Assembly: GCF_000526335.1 (NCBI RefSeq)
Contig: NZ_JAFW01000001.1
Coordinates: 1,302,001-1,366,000 of the forward strand
Origin: Arthrobacter sp. 31Y
Lineage (GTDB): Bacteria > Actinomycetota > Actinomycetes > Actinomycetales > Micrococcaceae
Direction: 5' to 3'
Length of the DNA: 64,000 nucleotides
Positions 8,262 to 17,600 of the stretch are shown piece after piece; positions within the stretch are counted from its first letter, which is position 1; each line of letters begins with the position of its first letter. The notes below the pieces were generated by a model. The model had not been told where the DNA came from. It was given only the letters and a program-made list of their open reading frames with translations, and ran no database searches. A program made the translations under genes and the position numbers.

Positions 8262-8686
8262 AGGTGCTTCACGCCTTCGCTCTTGGTGTAGTACGTCGCG
8301 TGGCGGTAATCCTTGCCCTGCGGGGACTCGAAGAAGGAACCCTTGGAGTCCGGATCGCTGGAGGAAATCGCCTCGGCGGGAACAACCCAGATGGAGACTC
8401 CTTCATTACGGCGCGTGTACAGATCGCGGGCATTACGGAGGGCCATGGCCGCATCCGGTGCGTGCAAGGAACCGGCGTGCACGTGGGACAGGCCGCGGCT
8501 GGAGCGGACGAAGACCTCCCACAGGGACCAGGGGGTTTCCTCCGTAGCACTGTGCGAGGTGACGGCCGGGCCTGAGGCGGGTGCCGTCGTCGTGCTTTCA
8601 ACGTTGGTGGCCGCAACCTTTGGGGCCTCGCGGGCGATTTCGCTGGCGGCGCTGGCCGGTGCTTCCGGGTTACCGTGAGGAGCCAT
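8258..8686 (-). CDS. paaB: Phenylacetyl-CoA epoxidase subunit PaaB
   Basis: A 142-residue protein whose last 90 residues are the small PaaB subunit (WSLWEVFVRSSRGLSHVHAG, then AMALRNARDLYTRRNEGVSIWVV). PaaB bridges PaaAC heterodimers in the epoxidase complex. The first 50 residues, rich in Ala, Pro, Ser and Thr, are an extra N-terminal tail compared with the usual length of about 95. The ATG shares its A with the paaA stop codon (TAATG), so translation should be coupled to paaA. Confidence 0.93.
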   Translation of the reverse strand: MAPHGNPEAPASAASEIAREAPKVAATNVESTTTAPASGPAVTSHSATEETPWSLWEVFVRSSRGLSHVHAGSLHAPDAAMALRNARDLYTRRNEGVSIWVVPAEAISSSDPDSKGSFFESPQGKDYRHATYYTKSEGVKHL

Positions 8687-9681
8687 TATGCTGCGTTCTC
8701 TTTCTGTGCTTGCTTGCGGGCGTAGGCCACTGCGGCTTCGCGCACCCAGGCACCATTTTCATGGGCCTCACGGCGGCGCTCGACGCGCTGCGAGTTGCAG
8801 GGGCCGCGGCCTGCCAGGACTTCCTTGAACTCATTCCAGTCCAGGGGCCCGTGCTCCCACTTCTTGGTTTCTTCGTTGAAACGGATGTCCTTATCAGGCA
8901 GGGTCAGGCCGAGGACCCGGACCTGCTCCACCATCATGCCCACGAACCGGCTGCGCAGCTCGTCATTGCTGAAGCGCTTGATGTTCCAGGCCATGGACTG
9001 CTTGGAGTTGGGTGAATCGTCATCCGGCGGGCCGAACATCATCAGCGACGGTGCGTACCAGCGGTTCACTGCATCCTGGGCCATCTGCTTCTGTGCAGGC
9101 GTGCCGTTGGAGAGTTCAAGCAGGATCTCGAAACCCTGGCGCTGGTGGAACGACTCTTCCTTGCAGATGCGCACCATTGCGCGACCGTAAGGGCCATACG
9201 AGGCACGGCACAGGGGCACCTGGTTGCAGATGGCAGCGCCATCAACAAGCCAGCCAATGGCTCCCATGTCAGCCCAGGAGATGGTGGGGTAGTTGAAGAT
9301 GGACGAGTACCGGGCTTTGCCGGCGATCAGATCTTCCATCATCTGGTCCCGGGACTGGCCCAGGGTCTCAGCGGCCGAGTAGAGGTACAGGCCGTGACCG
9401 GCCTCGTCCTGAACCTTGGCCATGAGGATTGACTTGCGCTTCAAGCTCGGGGCCCGGGTGATCCAGTTGGCTTCCGGCTGCATGCCAATGATTTCCGAGT
9501 GGGCGTGCTGCGAGATCTGACGCAGCAAAGTCTTGCGGTAAGCCGCCGGCATCCAGTCGCGCGGTTCGATGCGTGAGTCCTCCGAAATGATGCGATCAAA
9601 ATACGCCTGTCCGGCTGCCTCCCGCTCCTGCTCTTCCGGGGACAGCTCAGCGGGCACTGACTGCAGATTCTGCGATGCCAT
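8686..9681 (-). CDS. paaA: Phenylacetyl-CoA epoxidase catalytic subunit PaaA
   Basis: A 331-residue di-iron monooxygenase subunit that epoxidises the aromatic ring of phenylacetyl-CoA. Ferritin-like helices carry the expected carboxylate and histidine ligands, for instance [15 protein letters not shown] and [16 protein letters not shown]. The C-terminal [17 protein letters not shown] segment is typical of PaaA. AGGAG five bases upstream supports the ATG at 9681. It is the first gene of the operon; the promoter and a PaaR-like operator lie directly upstream. Confidence 0.96.
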   Translation of the reverse strand: MASQNLQSVPAELSPEEQEREAAGQAYFDRIISEDSRIEPRDWMPAAYRKTLLRQISQHAHSEIIGMQPEANWITRAPSLKRKSILMAKVQDEAGHGLYLYSAAETLGQSRDQMMEDLIAGKARYSSIFNYPTISWADMGAIGWLVDGAAICNQVPLCRASYGPYGRAMVRICKEESFHQRQGFEILLELSNGTPAQKQMAQDAVNRWYAPSLMMFGPPDDDSPNSKQSMAWNIKRFSNDELRSRFVGMMVEQVRVLGLTLPDKDIRFNEETKKWEHGPLDWNEFKEVLAGRGPCNSQRVERRREAHENGAWVREAAVAYARKQAQKENAA

Positions 9682-9695
9682 GGTTGCTCCTAATA

Positions 9696-9717
9696 AATTA
9701 CCGACCGTTCGTTCAGA
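9696..9717 (-). promoter_or_regulatory. PaaR-like operator at the paaA promoter
   Basis: The core ACCGACCGTTCGTT (9700-9713) fits the 22-base PaaR motif known from Corynebacterium, ACTNACCGNNCGNNCGGTNAGT, with two mismatches in the core. It overlaps the 3' side of the -10 box, so a bound TetR repressor would block RNA polymerase. A second partial copy, CGTTCGTTC, lies near 9746, just upstream of the -35. Sixteen bases around the core (9699-9714) are identical to those at the paa thiolase promoter. Confidence 0.8.
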
Positions 9718-9744
9718 ATATGCGGAGTGGATGATTTCAGTCAA
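9715..9744 (-). promoter_or_regulatory. Promoter of the paaABCDE operon
   Basis: On the minus strand TTGACT (9744-9739) and TATTCT (9720-9715) are separated by 18 bases. The putative start site falls inside the PaaR-like operator about 30 bases before the paaA ATG. Both hexamers are close to the housekeeping sigma consensus. Confidence 0.65.
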
Positions 9745-9880
9745 GCGTTCGTTCCCCCATGGCGCAGATGATTAGCCCAGTTTGCACGGCTCTGCCCTGT
9801 TGACAAGATCCGTGCTTCCCGCCGTGTTAACTTGGGGTGGGACCTCGGTTGTCCCCCTCACCGCTAGAAAAGAGCCTTAC

Positions 9881-10477
9881 GTGGAATCGCCCCAGCCCTT
9901 CAGGATTCTCACCGTCTGCACAGGGAACATCTGCCGCTCCCCCGTGGCCGAACGGTTGCTGCAGACCGGGCTGAACCAGGTAAGCCCCGGATCCTTTGAG
10001 GTACGCAGCGCCGGAACACGGGCCATGGTGGGAGAGCCCATCCAGCCGCTCTCAGCACAAATCATCAGCACGTTCCGCGGCAGCCCGGACGGCTTCGCAG
10101 CCAGGCAACTAACCCCCCGGATCCTCAAGGAAACCGACCTGGTGCTGGCAATGACCTCCAAGCACCGCGGCGAGGTACTCCAACTGGAAGCTTCGCTGCT
10201 GAAGCGCACCTTCACAGTGCGCGAATTCGCACGGATGCTGTCCGTGCTGGAGAACCGTGGCGAAGCTGCCCCGGCCGGTGACATCACGGATTTCTGGCGC
10301 GCACTCCCCACCCGCGCGGCTTCCGTGCGCCACCTCGCATTGCCGTCCGATCCTGCAGACAACGACGTGGTAGACCCCTTCCGACGATCGGAAGAGGTCT
10401 ACCACCAGATGGAGGATGAGCTGGCCCCGGCCATCCTAGGCATCCTCCGTTACGCGCGCCTGACGGCGCCGGCCTAG
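9881..10477 (+). CDS. Low-molecular-weight protein tyrosine phosphatase
   Basis: A 198-residue protein that starts with the phosphatase P-loop CTGNICRS (C-x5-R-S) near its N-terminus and has the general-acid loop as VVDPFRRSEEVY near the C-terminus, in the order expected for the arsenate-reductase-like LMW-PTP fold. Such enzymes often control bacterial tyrosine kinases in exopolysaccharide export. I chose the GTG at 9881, preceded by AAAGAG at six bases; the in-frame region upstream has no coding character. It opens a group of envelope genes, but no BY-kinase is in the window. Confidence 0.88.
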   Translation: MESPQPFRILTVCTGNICRSPVAERLLQTGLNQVSPGSFEVRSAGTRAMVGEPIQPLSAQIISTFRGSPDGFAARQLTPRILKETDLVLAMTSKHRGEVLQLEASLLKRTFTVREFARMLSVLENRGEAAPAGDITDFWRALPTRAASVRHLALPSDPADNDVVDPFRRSEEVYHQMEDELAPAILGILRYARLTAPA

Positions 10478-10488
10478 TTGGTCATTGC

Positions 10489-11100
10489 TTAGTTGAGGGC
10501 GATCACCAACATCTGGCTGGTGCCGGGGATGCACGTCTGCAGAACCACTGCAGGGAATCCGCCGAACACTGCTGCGACGTCGTTGGTGCTCCCGGGGTTG
10601 GGCACCTGGCCCCTCCCCGTGGCAGTGAAGGTTCCGTAGCCCGGTATTGAGACGGTTTCGCCCACGCTGATCCCGGAGAAGCGACCCCACCCTCCACAGA
10701 AATCATGCTCGGTGATAAAGGTGGCGTAGGCGTTGGTTGGCGTGTAATGAATAGGCCCGATGCAGGCGTCCACCATTGATTGCCCACCGGCTCCAGCCAC
10801 ATAAATGGTCCTCACATCGGGTGCAGGAGCTGGTGCTTCAGCCGGGGCCACTGCAGCTGCAGGCGCTTCAGCACTCTCGACCTTCGAAAACGGTGCTTTG
10901 TCCTGCGATACCGTCTGGTCAACGTCACCGGCAGGTTGCATCGCCCAGTTGACCACCCCAAAAAACAAGGGGATCAAAGCTAGAATCGCGAGCACTGCAC
11001 CGGCAATCAACAGCTTGGATTTACTGGACTGCGGCGGCCGAACATTTCCACTGCTCTTGGCTGACAGGGAAGTTTGAAGATCTACGTCATTCATATTCAT
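10489..11100 (-). CDS. Membrane-anchored sortase-like protein lacking the catalytic arginine
   Basis: A 203-residue protein with a single transmembrane helix at about residues 30-52, an Ala/Pro/Glu-rich linker (70-97) and an extracytoplasmic domain. That domain resembles a sortase barrel: ITEHDFCGGWGRFSGISVG matches the region around the sortase histidine (His132), and VVLQTCIPGT matches the strand with the catalytic cysteine (Cys190), 58 residues further on. Sortases need an arginine about a dozen residues after the Cys; here the chain ends at ALN without one. It could be an inactive or altered sortase-fold protein. No LPXTG-type protein is visible nearby. Function not established. Confidence 0.6.
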   Translation of the reverse strand: MNMNDVDLQTSLSAKSSGNVRPPQSSKSKLLIAGAVLAILALIPLFFGVVNWAMQPAGDVDQTVSQDKAPFSKVESAEAPAAAVAPAEAPAPAPDVRTIYVAGAGGQSMVDACIGPIHYTPTNAYATFITEHDFCGGWGRFSGISVGETVSIPGYGTFTATGRGQVPNPGSTNDVAAVFGGFPAVVLQTCIPGTSQMLVIALN

Positions 11101-11454
11101 GGGAAACCCCGGACTCCATGGATCTGGACCGCGCAGGACAGGCCGCTATTGGCCCGAATGAGAAAGCAGTCCACCGCTAAGCCGGAGGAACGGAAGTGCA
11201 ATAACCCTACGAATTTCAATAGTAGGAACGGGCCCTTCCCGCCACACGAGTAGGAACTACTCGACTTTCCTGCGGAGGGCCTGAACGGTTACTTGGGCAA
11301 TACGCAGTTTCTGGAAGGGGACTACTTGCTTCCGCCGGACCCGATGATCCCGGGCATGGATCAAACGGATCAGCGATCGGCTTGCCGGCGCTCCGCCACA
11401 GTAGGTTGAGCCAAGCCCCACGCTCTCGCTGCTGCTGCCAACACCAAGGAACTC
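11101..11454. other. Intergenic region of 354 bases with a 7-bp inverted repeat
   Basis: No convincing gene is seen. CGAGTAG and CTACTCG (11247-11253 and 11257-11263) flank GAA as a perfect inverted repeat, and AGTAGGAAC also occurs at 11221-11229. The region separates the divergent sortase-like and LCP genes, so it should hold both promoters and perhaps an operator. No strong -35/-10 pair stands out. Confidence 0.45.
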
Positions 11455-12519
11455 ATGACGCTCCCGACCCATGCCCAAAAGCCCTCCTCGGACTCGGGTT
11501 CCCACCGTCCAAAGAACCGCAGGAAGACTGCCCGGAATGTGCTCCTCGGATTCGCGGCCGCGGTGCTTGTGGTTGGCGTTGTTGCCGGGGCCTATGTCTA
11601 CAACCTGATACAAACATTCGACTCCGGCTCCACCAAGATCGAGAACGCTTTCCCGGAAGAATCCACCCGGCCTCAGAAAACCGACGGCAACACGGCAATG
11701 AACATTCTTGTAATGGGCAGTGATTCCCGTGGTGCTGACGTCAAGGTGGAAAGCAATGCCTCAACTGACCAGCGTGCGGACACCCTGATGTTGGTGCACC
11801 TCCCGGCCGACAGAAAAAAAGCCTACGCAATTTCCCTGATGCGGGATCTGTGGATAGATATTCCAGGAAAGGGAGAATCAAAGATCAACGCAGCGCTTGC
11901 CCACGGCGGTGTTCCGCTGATGGTTCAGACCGTCGAGTCGCTCTTTGACCAGCGCATCGATCACGTGGCAATGATCGACTTCGAAGGTTTCAAGGGCCTC
12001 ACTGACGCTCTCGGTGGCGTGGAGGTTGACGTCAAGATTCCTTTCACGCCAAGCTCAGGACCTATGGCCGGGCAGGAATATGAAGCAGGAAAGCATGCCT
12101 TCGACGGCGATGAAGCCCTCGCCTTTGTCCGCGAGCGCTATGCGTTCAGTGATGGCGACTACCAGCGCGTTCGAAACCAACAGGCATACCTCAAATCCGT
12201 GATCGGCAAGATCATTGCCCGTGAAACCCTTACTAATCCGGTGACCATCAGCAACATGGTCTCGGCGGTGTCCCCGTTCGTGAGCGTGGACAAGAACTTT
12301 GATGCTGCAGCCATCGGCAATCTTTCCCTCTCCATGAAAGATGTCCGCGCCCAAGACACCGTCATGTTCACCCTCCCCACCCTTGGCACGGGAACCTCAA
12401 CGGATGGGCAGTCGATCGTTCTGGCTGACACCACTGCGATCGCTGACATCGCTGCTGCACTCTCCAAGGATCAGTTGGGCACGTACGTCACGGCACATGC
12501 CCTCGACCGTGGACAGTGA
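11455..12519 (+). CDS. LytR-CpsA-Psr (LCP) family cell-wall glycopolymer ligase
   Basis: A 354-residue protein with a basic cytoplasmic N-terminus, one transmembrane helix (about residues 28-52) and an extracellular LCP domain. The conserved parts are visible: MNILVMGSDSR, RADTLMLVHL, AISLMRDLWIDIPGKGESKINAA, and FVRERYAFSDGDYQRVRNQQAYL with the arginines that hold the polyprenyl pyrophosphate. LCP enzymes attach teichoic acid, arabinogalactan or capsule glycans to peptidoglycan. AAGGA precedes the ATG. The last 32 bases overlap the convergent signal peptidase gene. Confidence 0.93.
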   Translation: MTLPTHAQKPSSDSGSHRPKNRRKTARNVLLGFAAAVLVVGVVAGAYVYNLIQTFDSGSTKIENAFPEESTRPQKTDGNTAMNILVMGSDSRGADVKVESNASTDQRADTLMLVHLPADRKKAYAISLMRDLWIDIPGKGESKINAALAHGGVPLMVQTVESLFDQRIDHVAMIDFEGFKGLTDALGGVEVDVKIPFTPSSGPMAGQEYEAGKHAFDGDEALAFVRERYAFSDGDYQRVRNQQAYLKSVIGKIIARETLTNPVTISNMVSAVSPFVSVDKNFDAAAIGNLSLSMKDVRAQDTVMFTLPTLGTGTSTDGQSIVLADTTAIADIAAALSKDQLGTYVTAHALDRGQ

Positions 12520-13219
12520 GGGTGTGGGCGCTTCCCCATTTATTGAGCGGGAACAGGAAACCGTCAACACGGCCAATGATGTCTGCACGACCCGCTGTCT
12601 TGACGCAGCTGGGCTGTGATCCCACGCTGCGGCATGACGTGACGGAATCCTCGGAATTGGAGCGGTGGTCGCCCAAGAGAAGGTACTGATCCTCGCCCAG
12701 AAGGATGGGTCCGAAGCAGCGTGGCGACCTCGCCGTCGTCGAACAGTCCGTTCTACCGCCGACGAACGCGAGGTCTTCGAAAACGTACGGTTCGGCAACG
12801 GGGGCACCGTTGACTGTGACCTGACCGCTGGAATCGCAGCATTCCACAGTGTCGCCGGGCAAACCCGCCACCCGTTTCACCAGATATTCGGTGTTGGCAG
12901 GACCGATTCCGGTCAGCTCACCAAACCAACCGACTCCTGTACGCAGGGCGCCCCTATCCGGCGCGGGCCCCCATCCTGTCGGTTTCCTGAAGACAACAAC
13001 GTCGCCCCGTTGAGGTGCCGAACCCGTGTAGGCAATGCGGTTCACCAGCACGCGGTCACCTACGTTGAGTGTCTGCTCCATGGACCCCGAGGGCACCGAG
13101 TAGACCTTCACCAGGAAACCTTGAACCAAGGAGACCACCAGCAACGCGAGCAGGACGTGAATCCACGGCGAGCGAAGCAGCCGACGGCGCGTGGCGGCTT
13201 TCGCCGTTTCGGAAGACAT
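12488..13219 (-). CDS. lepB: Type I signal peptidase
   Basis: A 243-residue membrane-bound serine protease. It has one N-terminal transmembrane helix (about 19-38), the box PSGSM with nucleophile Ser46, and the box YLVKRVAGLPGDTV with general base Lys115. The closing LLLGDHRSNSEDSV segment is also typical, with SEDS in place of the usual SxDSR. It removes signal peptides on the outer membrane face. It follows a gene for a probable Tat-exported protein by 28 bases, so that protein may be a preferred substrate. Confidence 0.93.
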   Translation of the reverse strand: MSSETAKAATRRRLLRSPWIHVLLALLVVSLVQGFLVKVYSVPSGSMEQTLNVGDRVLVNRIAYTGSAPQRGDVVVFRKPTGWGPAPDRGALRTGVGWFGELTGIGPANTEYLVKRVAGLPGDTVECCDSSGQVTVNGAPVAEPYVFEDLAFVGGRTDCSTTARSPRCFGPILLGEDQYLLLGDHRSNSEDSVTSCRSVGSQPSCVKTAGRADIIGRVDGFLFPLNKWGSAHTLTVHGRGHVP

Positions 13220-13247
13220 GTTTGCGGGAAGGGTCTGCGAAGGACGT

Positions 13248-13889
13248 CTAGAGGATCCCGGCGCCGATGGGGACGGAGATGCTGCTGGTGGCGATCAGGG
13301 TGCGTCCGCCAATGACAACAGTCACCGTGACGGGGAAAGAGGCAAGCAAGCTCACGGACACGCCAGTGCTGGTGCCCGCTAATCCGAAAACGATCGGGAG
13401 GTTCAGTGTCCCGTTGCTCGCCACCGTCACGGGGACGCTGTTGCTCCACGTCGTGGACGGGAAGCCGTACTGTCCGATCAACGGCGCGCTCTGGTACGTG
13501 GTAGTGCGCTGGGCGGCGGTGGTGACTGCCCCGTTGAAGGAGTAGACACCGAAGCCACGAGCCCGCCCCACAGGAAGGTTAATGCCCGTAGGACGGGAAA
13601 CCGATACCGTCACCAGAGCATTCTCAGTGACCGCACCTGGACCGTTGGTGAACGTCAGGATGGTGGGTACGGTGACCAGCGCCTGGGCCGTGAGGGCGCT
13701 GGTGCCATCAAGGAGCCGGAGGCTGAGCAGCGAGGTGGAGGATGCTGTGAAAGCAAGGCCCAAGGTGTTCACTGAAGCTACCGCCGCAGGGGCCGCGGCT
13801 GCGGCAGCAATCACGGGGATGGACCAGGCCACGCCCTTGACCACGGCGCGCCGGGAGTGCGGACTGGAAACGGTAACGTCGTTGCTCAT
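13248..13889 (-). CDS. Secreted surface protein with Tat-like signal peptide, function unknown
   Basis: A 213-residue protein. The N-terminus holds SRRAVVKGVAWS followed by a hydrophobic Ala-rich stretch and AAVAS, a plausible twin-arginine signal peptide. The mature part is rich in Ser, Thr, Val and Gly with alternating hydrophobic residues, suggesting beta-sandwich or fibrous structure. I prefer the second ATG, at 13889, because AAAGAAGAG precedes it closely. It is co-directional with the signal peptidase gene 28 bases downstream, an arrangement like signal peptidase plus dedicated substrate operons. No family could be assigned. Confidence 0.7.
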   Translation of the reverse strand: MSNDVTVSSPHSRRAVVKGVAWSIPVIAAAAAAPAAVASVNTLGLAFTASSTSLLSLRLLDGTSALTAQALVTVPTILTFTNGPGAVTENALVTVSVSRPTGINLPVGRARGFGVYSFNGAVTTAAQRTTTYQSAPLIGQYGFPSTTWSNSVPVTVASNGTLNLPIVFGLAGTSTGVSVSLLASFPVTVTVVIGGRTLIATSSISVPIGAGIL

Positions 13890-13965
13890 TGCTCTTCTTT
13901 CGCTCATTTTGAGCCGACGTTACGATACCCGGGACGCGGTGCAACAGCCGCTGTAGCAGGAAGGG

Positions 13966-14454
13966 CTAGCCTGCTGACGCGAACTTCCTGGCTATAACCA
14001 GGCCCGCCAAAGCTCCCAAGGTGTTGGCGACAACGTCCGATACGGCAGTCACCCGGCCAGGTATCAGCAGCTGGAGAACTTCGATGGCCCCGGAGGATAC
14101 AGCGGCCAGAAGGGCAACAGGCCACAAATTCAGTGTTGGTTTCAGCAGATGAACGAACGCCCCAAAAGGTACGAACATGACGATATTCGCCACGAATTCC
14201 ACTCCGATGGCGGCGGCCTCCTGTGGAAGGCCGAGGAACGAAAGCCAGCCGGCAATAACCCCCACAAAGCCTGTGACGGTGCTGGCTTCACGCGCAGGCA
14301 GGAAGACAACGAAGGCGAGCGAAACCAGGTACGCAATGAACAGCGCCTTGAGCCACCATGTGGCGTACTGCCGAGCTAGCACCTCTGGCCTTTCTTGACG
14401 CTTCGGCGCCGTCTGACGCTTCCGGCGCACTCTGACAGTTCCGGCGCCACGCAA
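13966..14454 (-). CDS. VanZ-family membrane protein
   Basis: A 162-residue protein with four to five transmembrane helices and the VanZ-like pattern: VANIVMFVPFGAFVHLL followed by SSGAIEVLQLLIPGRVTAVSDVVANTLGALAG. VanZ proteins confer low-level teicoplanin resistance in enterococci; most actinobacterial members have unknown envelope functions. The start is uncertain: the reading frame opens with TTG at 14454, and GTG codons follow within nine residues, none with a clear ribosome-binding site. Confidence 0.85.
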   Translation of the reverse strand: MRGAGTVRVRRKRQTAPKRQERPEVLARQYATWWLKALFIAYLVSLAFVVFLPAREASTVTGFVGVIAGWLSFLGLPQEAAAIGVEFVANIVMFVPFGAFVHLLKPTLNLWPVALLAAVSSGAIEVLQLLIPGRVTAVSDVVANTLGALAGLVIARKFASAG

Positions 14455-14688
14455 TGAACTACACCAACTATAGGAGTGAACGCGCCACCGCCCGGGTGGA
14501 GCGACGCGTTTGGGCTATGCCTGCCCTGGAGCCGCCTCTCGTCCCACGAGTGGCGGACACGCTGTGGCTTCAGCCGTCAAAAGTGTGTGATCCACCCCTC
14601 ACCAGGGCTTTTCGGCGTATGCTCTCCTCAGCGCAGACTAGCGGCGTTGTTCGCTTGGGGTAAGGCCACTTTTGAAGGCGGGGGTTCA

Positions 14689-17600
14689 GTGGCAGCAGTT
14701 AAGCACGGGGTTTCTCCAATGCGCTGGTCCTTGCGGCAGGTTTTGCCGCTCTTCCTGGTGCCTGTTGGGGTCTGTTTGGTTTTGTTGGCTTTCGGTCTGG
14801 CGAGCGGAGCAGGAACCACGACGGCGCAACTCGCCGGCGACTTGGCCATCCTTCTCGCTGCACTGACCGCGCTGACCACCCACGCCCTCGCTGCCCGGAG
14901 ACGCCGGGACAACAATCCCGGCCGCTGGTTCATCGTGGCGGGCTTGGCCATCTGGAGCGCCGGGCAAACGGTGTGGACCATCAACGGCATCACCCTGAAC
15001 CACCAATACCCGTTCCCGTCCTTCGCGGACGTCGGATTCGTTTGGTACGCACTACCCACCTCCATCGGCTTGGTGCTGCTGTTGAGAGGCCAAGGGCGGC
15101 GCATTCCGCTGCGCCGCACCATCCTGGATGCAGGAGTGGTGGCCAGTTCCACGTTCTTCATTGCGTGGAGTTCCGTGCTGGGCCCACTGTCGGGGGCCAC
15201 CGCCCAGGATCCTTTTGCCCATGCAACGCAGATGGGCTACCCCATCGCAGACGTCTTCATGGTCTCCGTAGTGATCGTCCTGACCATGCGCGCGGCCCGT
15301 GGCCGCCGCCTGCCTTGGCTAAGCCTGGGGATCGGCTTCTGGATCCTCGCCATTACCGACTTGGCGTACATGAGCTTGACGCTCCAAGGCATCTCCGGAG
15401 TCACAGGATCCCCGTTGGCTCTAGGGTGGGTGTTTGCCTTCCTGTTGGTGGGGCTGAGCCCTTTGCTTCCGGAATCGGGCGCCACGCAAAAGGACGGGCG
15501 CGCCTACGCGGCGGCCCTTGAACTGCTCCCCTATTTGCCTGTGTTCACTGCCGTGTTCTTCTCGCGCTCCCGCCCCATCGGCGAGGACCGCATCCTGCTG
15601 GTAACCGGGCTGGCGGTGATCGCCTTTGTGATAGTGCGGCAGGTGCTGATCGTCGTCGAGAATGTGACGCTGACCCGCGACCTCGAATCGAAGGTGGCTG
15701 AGCGCACTGCCGAGCTTGACGGCATGGGTGCAATCGTCAACTCCTCGGGGGACGCCATCATTGGCGAAACCCCCGATGGCGTGATCACCAGCTGGAACCC
15801 TGGCGCGGAGCGCATCTTCGGCTACGCGGCGTCGGAAGCCATCGGGCGGAAGGGCGATTTCTTCGTTCCGCAGGACCTGCTGGCCAAAGAACGCCTCGCC
15901 TTGGAAAGCACAGCACAAAGCGGCGAGGTACAGAACTACGAAAGCCAGCGGCGACGCAACGACGACGAAGTCATTCCTGTGTCCGTGACGTTGTCGCCAG
16001 TGCGGGGTGAATCCGGGATCCGCGGCGTCGCCACGATCTCCCGGGACATCACCGAACGCAAAGCTGCCGAGAAGGAACTCCTGGCGGCCCGCGAGGCTGC
16101 ATTGGAGGCAAGCCGCCTCAAGTCCGAGTTCCTGGCCACCATGAGTCACGAGATCCGGACCCCGCTCAATGCGGTGATCGGCCTGACATCGCTCATGATG
16201 GACACGCCCCTCAGCGAGGGCCAACGTCAGTACGCCCAAGGAGTCAAGGGCGCCGGTGAGGTCCTGCTGACACTGATCAACGACATCCTTGACTTCTCCA
16301 AGCTAGAAGCCGGAAAAGTGGACCTGGACATCAACGTCTTCGACCCCCGGGCACTGGTGGAAGAAGTAGCGGGGTTGGTGGTGGAAGCCGCGCAGGGGAA
16401 GAACCTGGAGCTCATCTCCTACTGCCACCCGGACGTTCCGGCCCGCCTGATGGGCGACGCAGGCCGCATCCGGCAGATTCTGCTGAACCTGTCCTCCAAT
16501 GCCGTCAAGTTCACCCCCTCCGGCGAAGTGGAAGTCCAGGTCTCCGTTGTGGCGCAAGACCCGAACAATGCTTCACTGCGCTTCGAGGTACGAGACACCG
16601 GCATTGGCATCAGCGCCGAGAATCATCAGAGGCTCTTCGAATCTTTCGCCCAAGCAGATGCCTCCACCACCCGCCGCTACGGTGGAACCGGGCTGGGCTT
16701 GGCCATCTCCCGGCGCCTCACGGAAGTCATGGGTGGCAAAATCGGCCTGGATAGCGAGCCTGGAGTGGGCAGCCGGTTCTGGTTTGACCTTGACCTGCCT
16801 GTTGGCCCGGCCGCCTCGGACATAGAATCCTTGCCCGCCACACTGGCGGGACGCCGGGTGCTGGTGGTGGATGACAATGCAACCAACCGCCTGGTGCTGG
16901 AGACACAACTGGCCAGTTGGGGCATGCTGCCCGTCTCGGTTGCCGACGCCGCCTCCGCACTGGACGAATACCGTGCTGCGACCCGATCGAATCACCCTTA
17001 CGACATCGCCGTAGTGGACATGTGCATGCCGGACACCGACGGGCTCCAACTTGCCCGCAACATCAAGGACGACGCCAACGGCTCCGGCGGCCCGGGGATC
17101 ATCCTGCTGACCTCCACCATGCAGGTGGAAAGAAGCGACCTCACCTCTGCCGGAATCCGCGAATACCTCACCAAACCCGTCCGCAGCTCCGAGCTCTACA
17201 ACCGTCTTCTAAGGGTGTTGGCCACCAAGACCGCCGGCGCACCTACCCCGCCGGTGCTTGCCTTCCGGGGGGAAACGGCGGATCCTGTGCCGCGGCTCGG
17301 GAAGCTCCTGGTGGCTGAGGACAACGAAGTGAACCAGCTGGTGGCCCGCGGAATGGCCAACCGACTCGGCTACGAGGTGCACATTGTGGACGACGGCGAA
17401 CAAGCCGTCTCCGCAGCCCTGTCCGGCAACTACGCAGCGGTCCTCATGGACTGCCATATGCCCGTCATGGACGGCTTTGACGCAACCCGGGCCATCCGTG
17501 CCCGCAACGGCCATTCGGCAAGAATCCCCATCATCGCCATGACAGCCGGGGCCCTGGACGAAGACCGCGAGCGCTGCTTCGCTGCGGGAATGGATGACTA

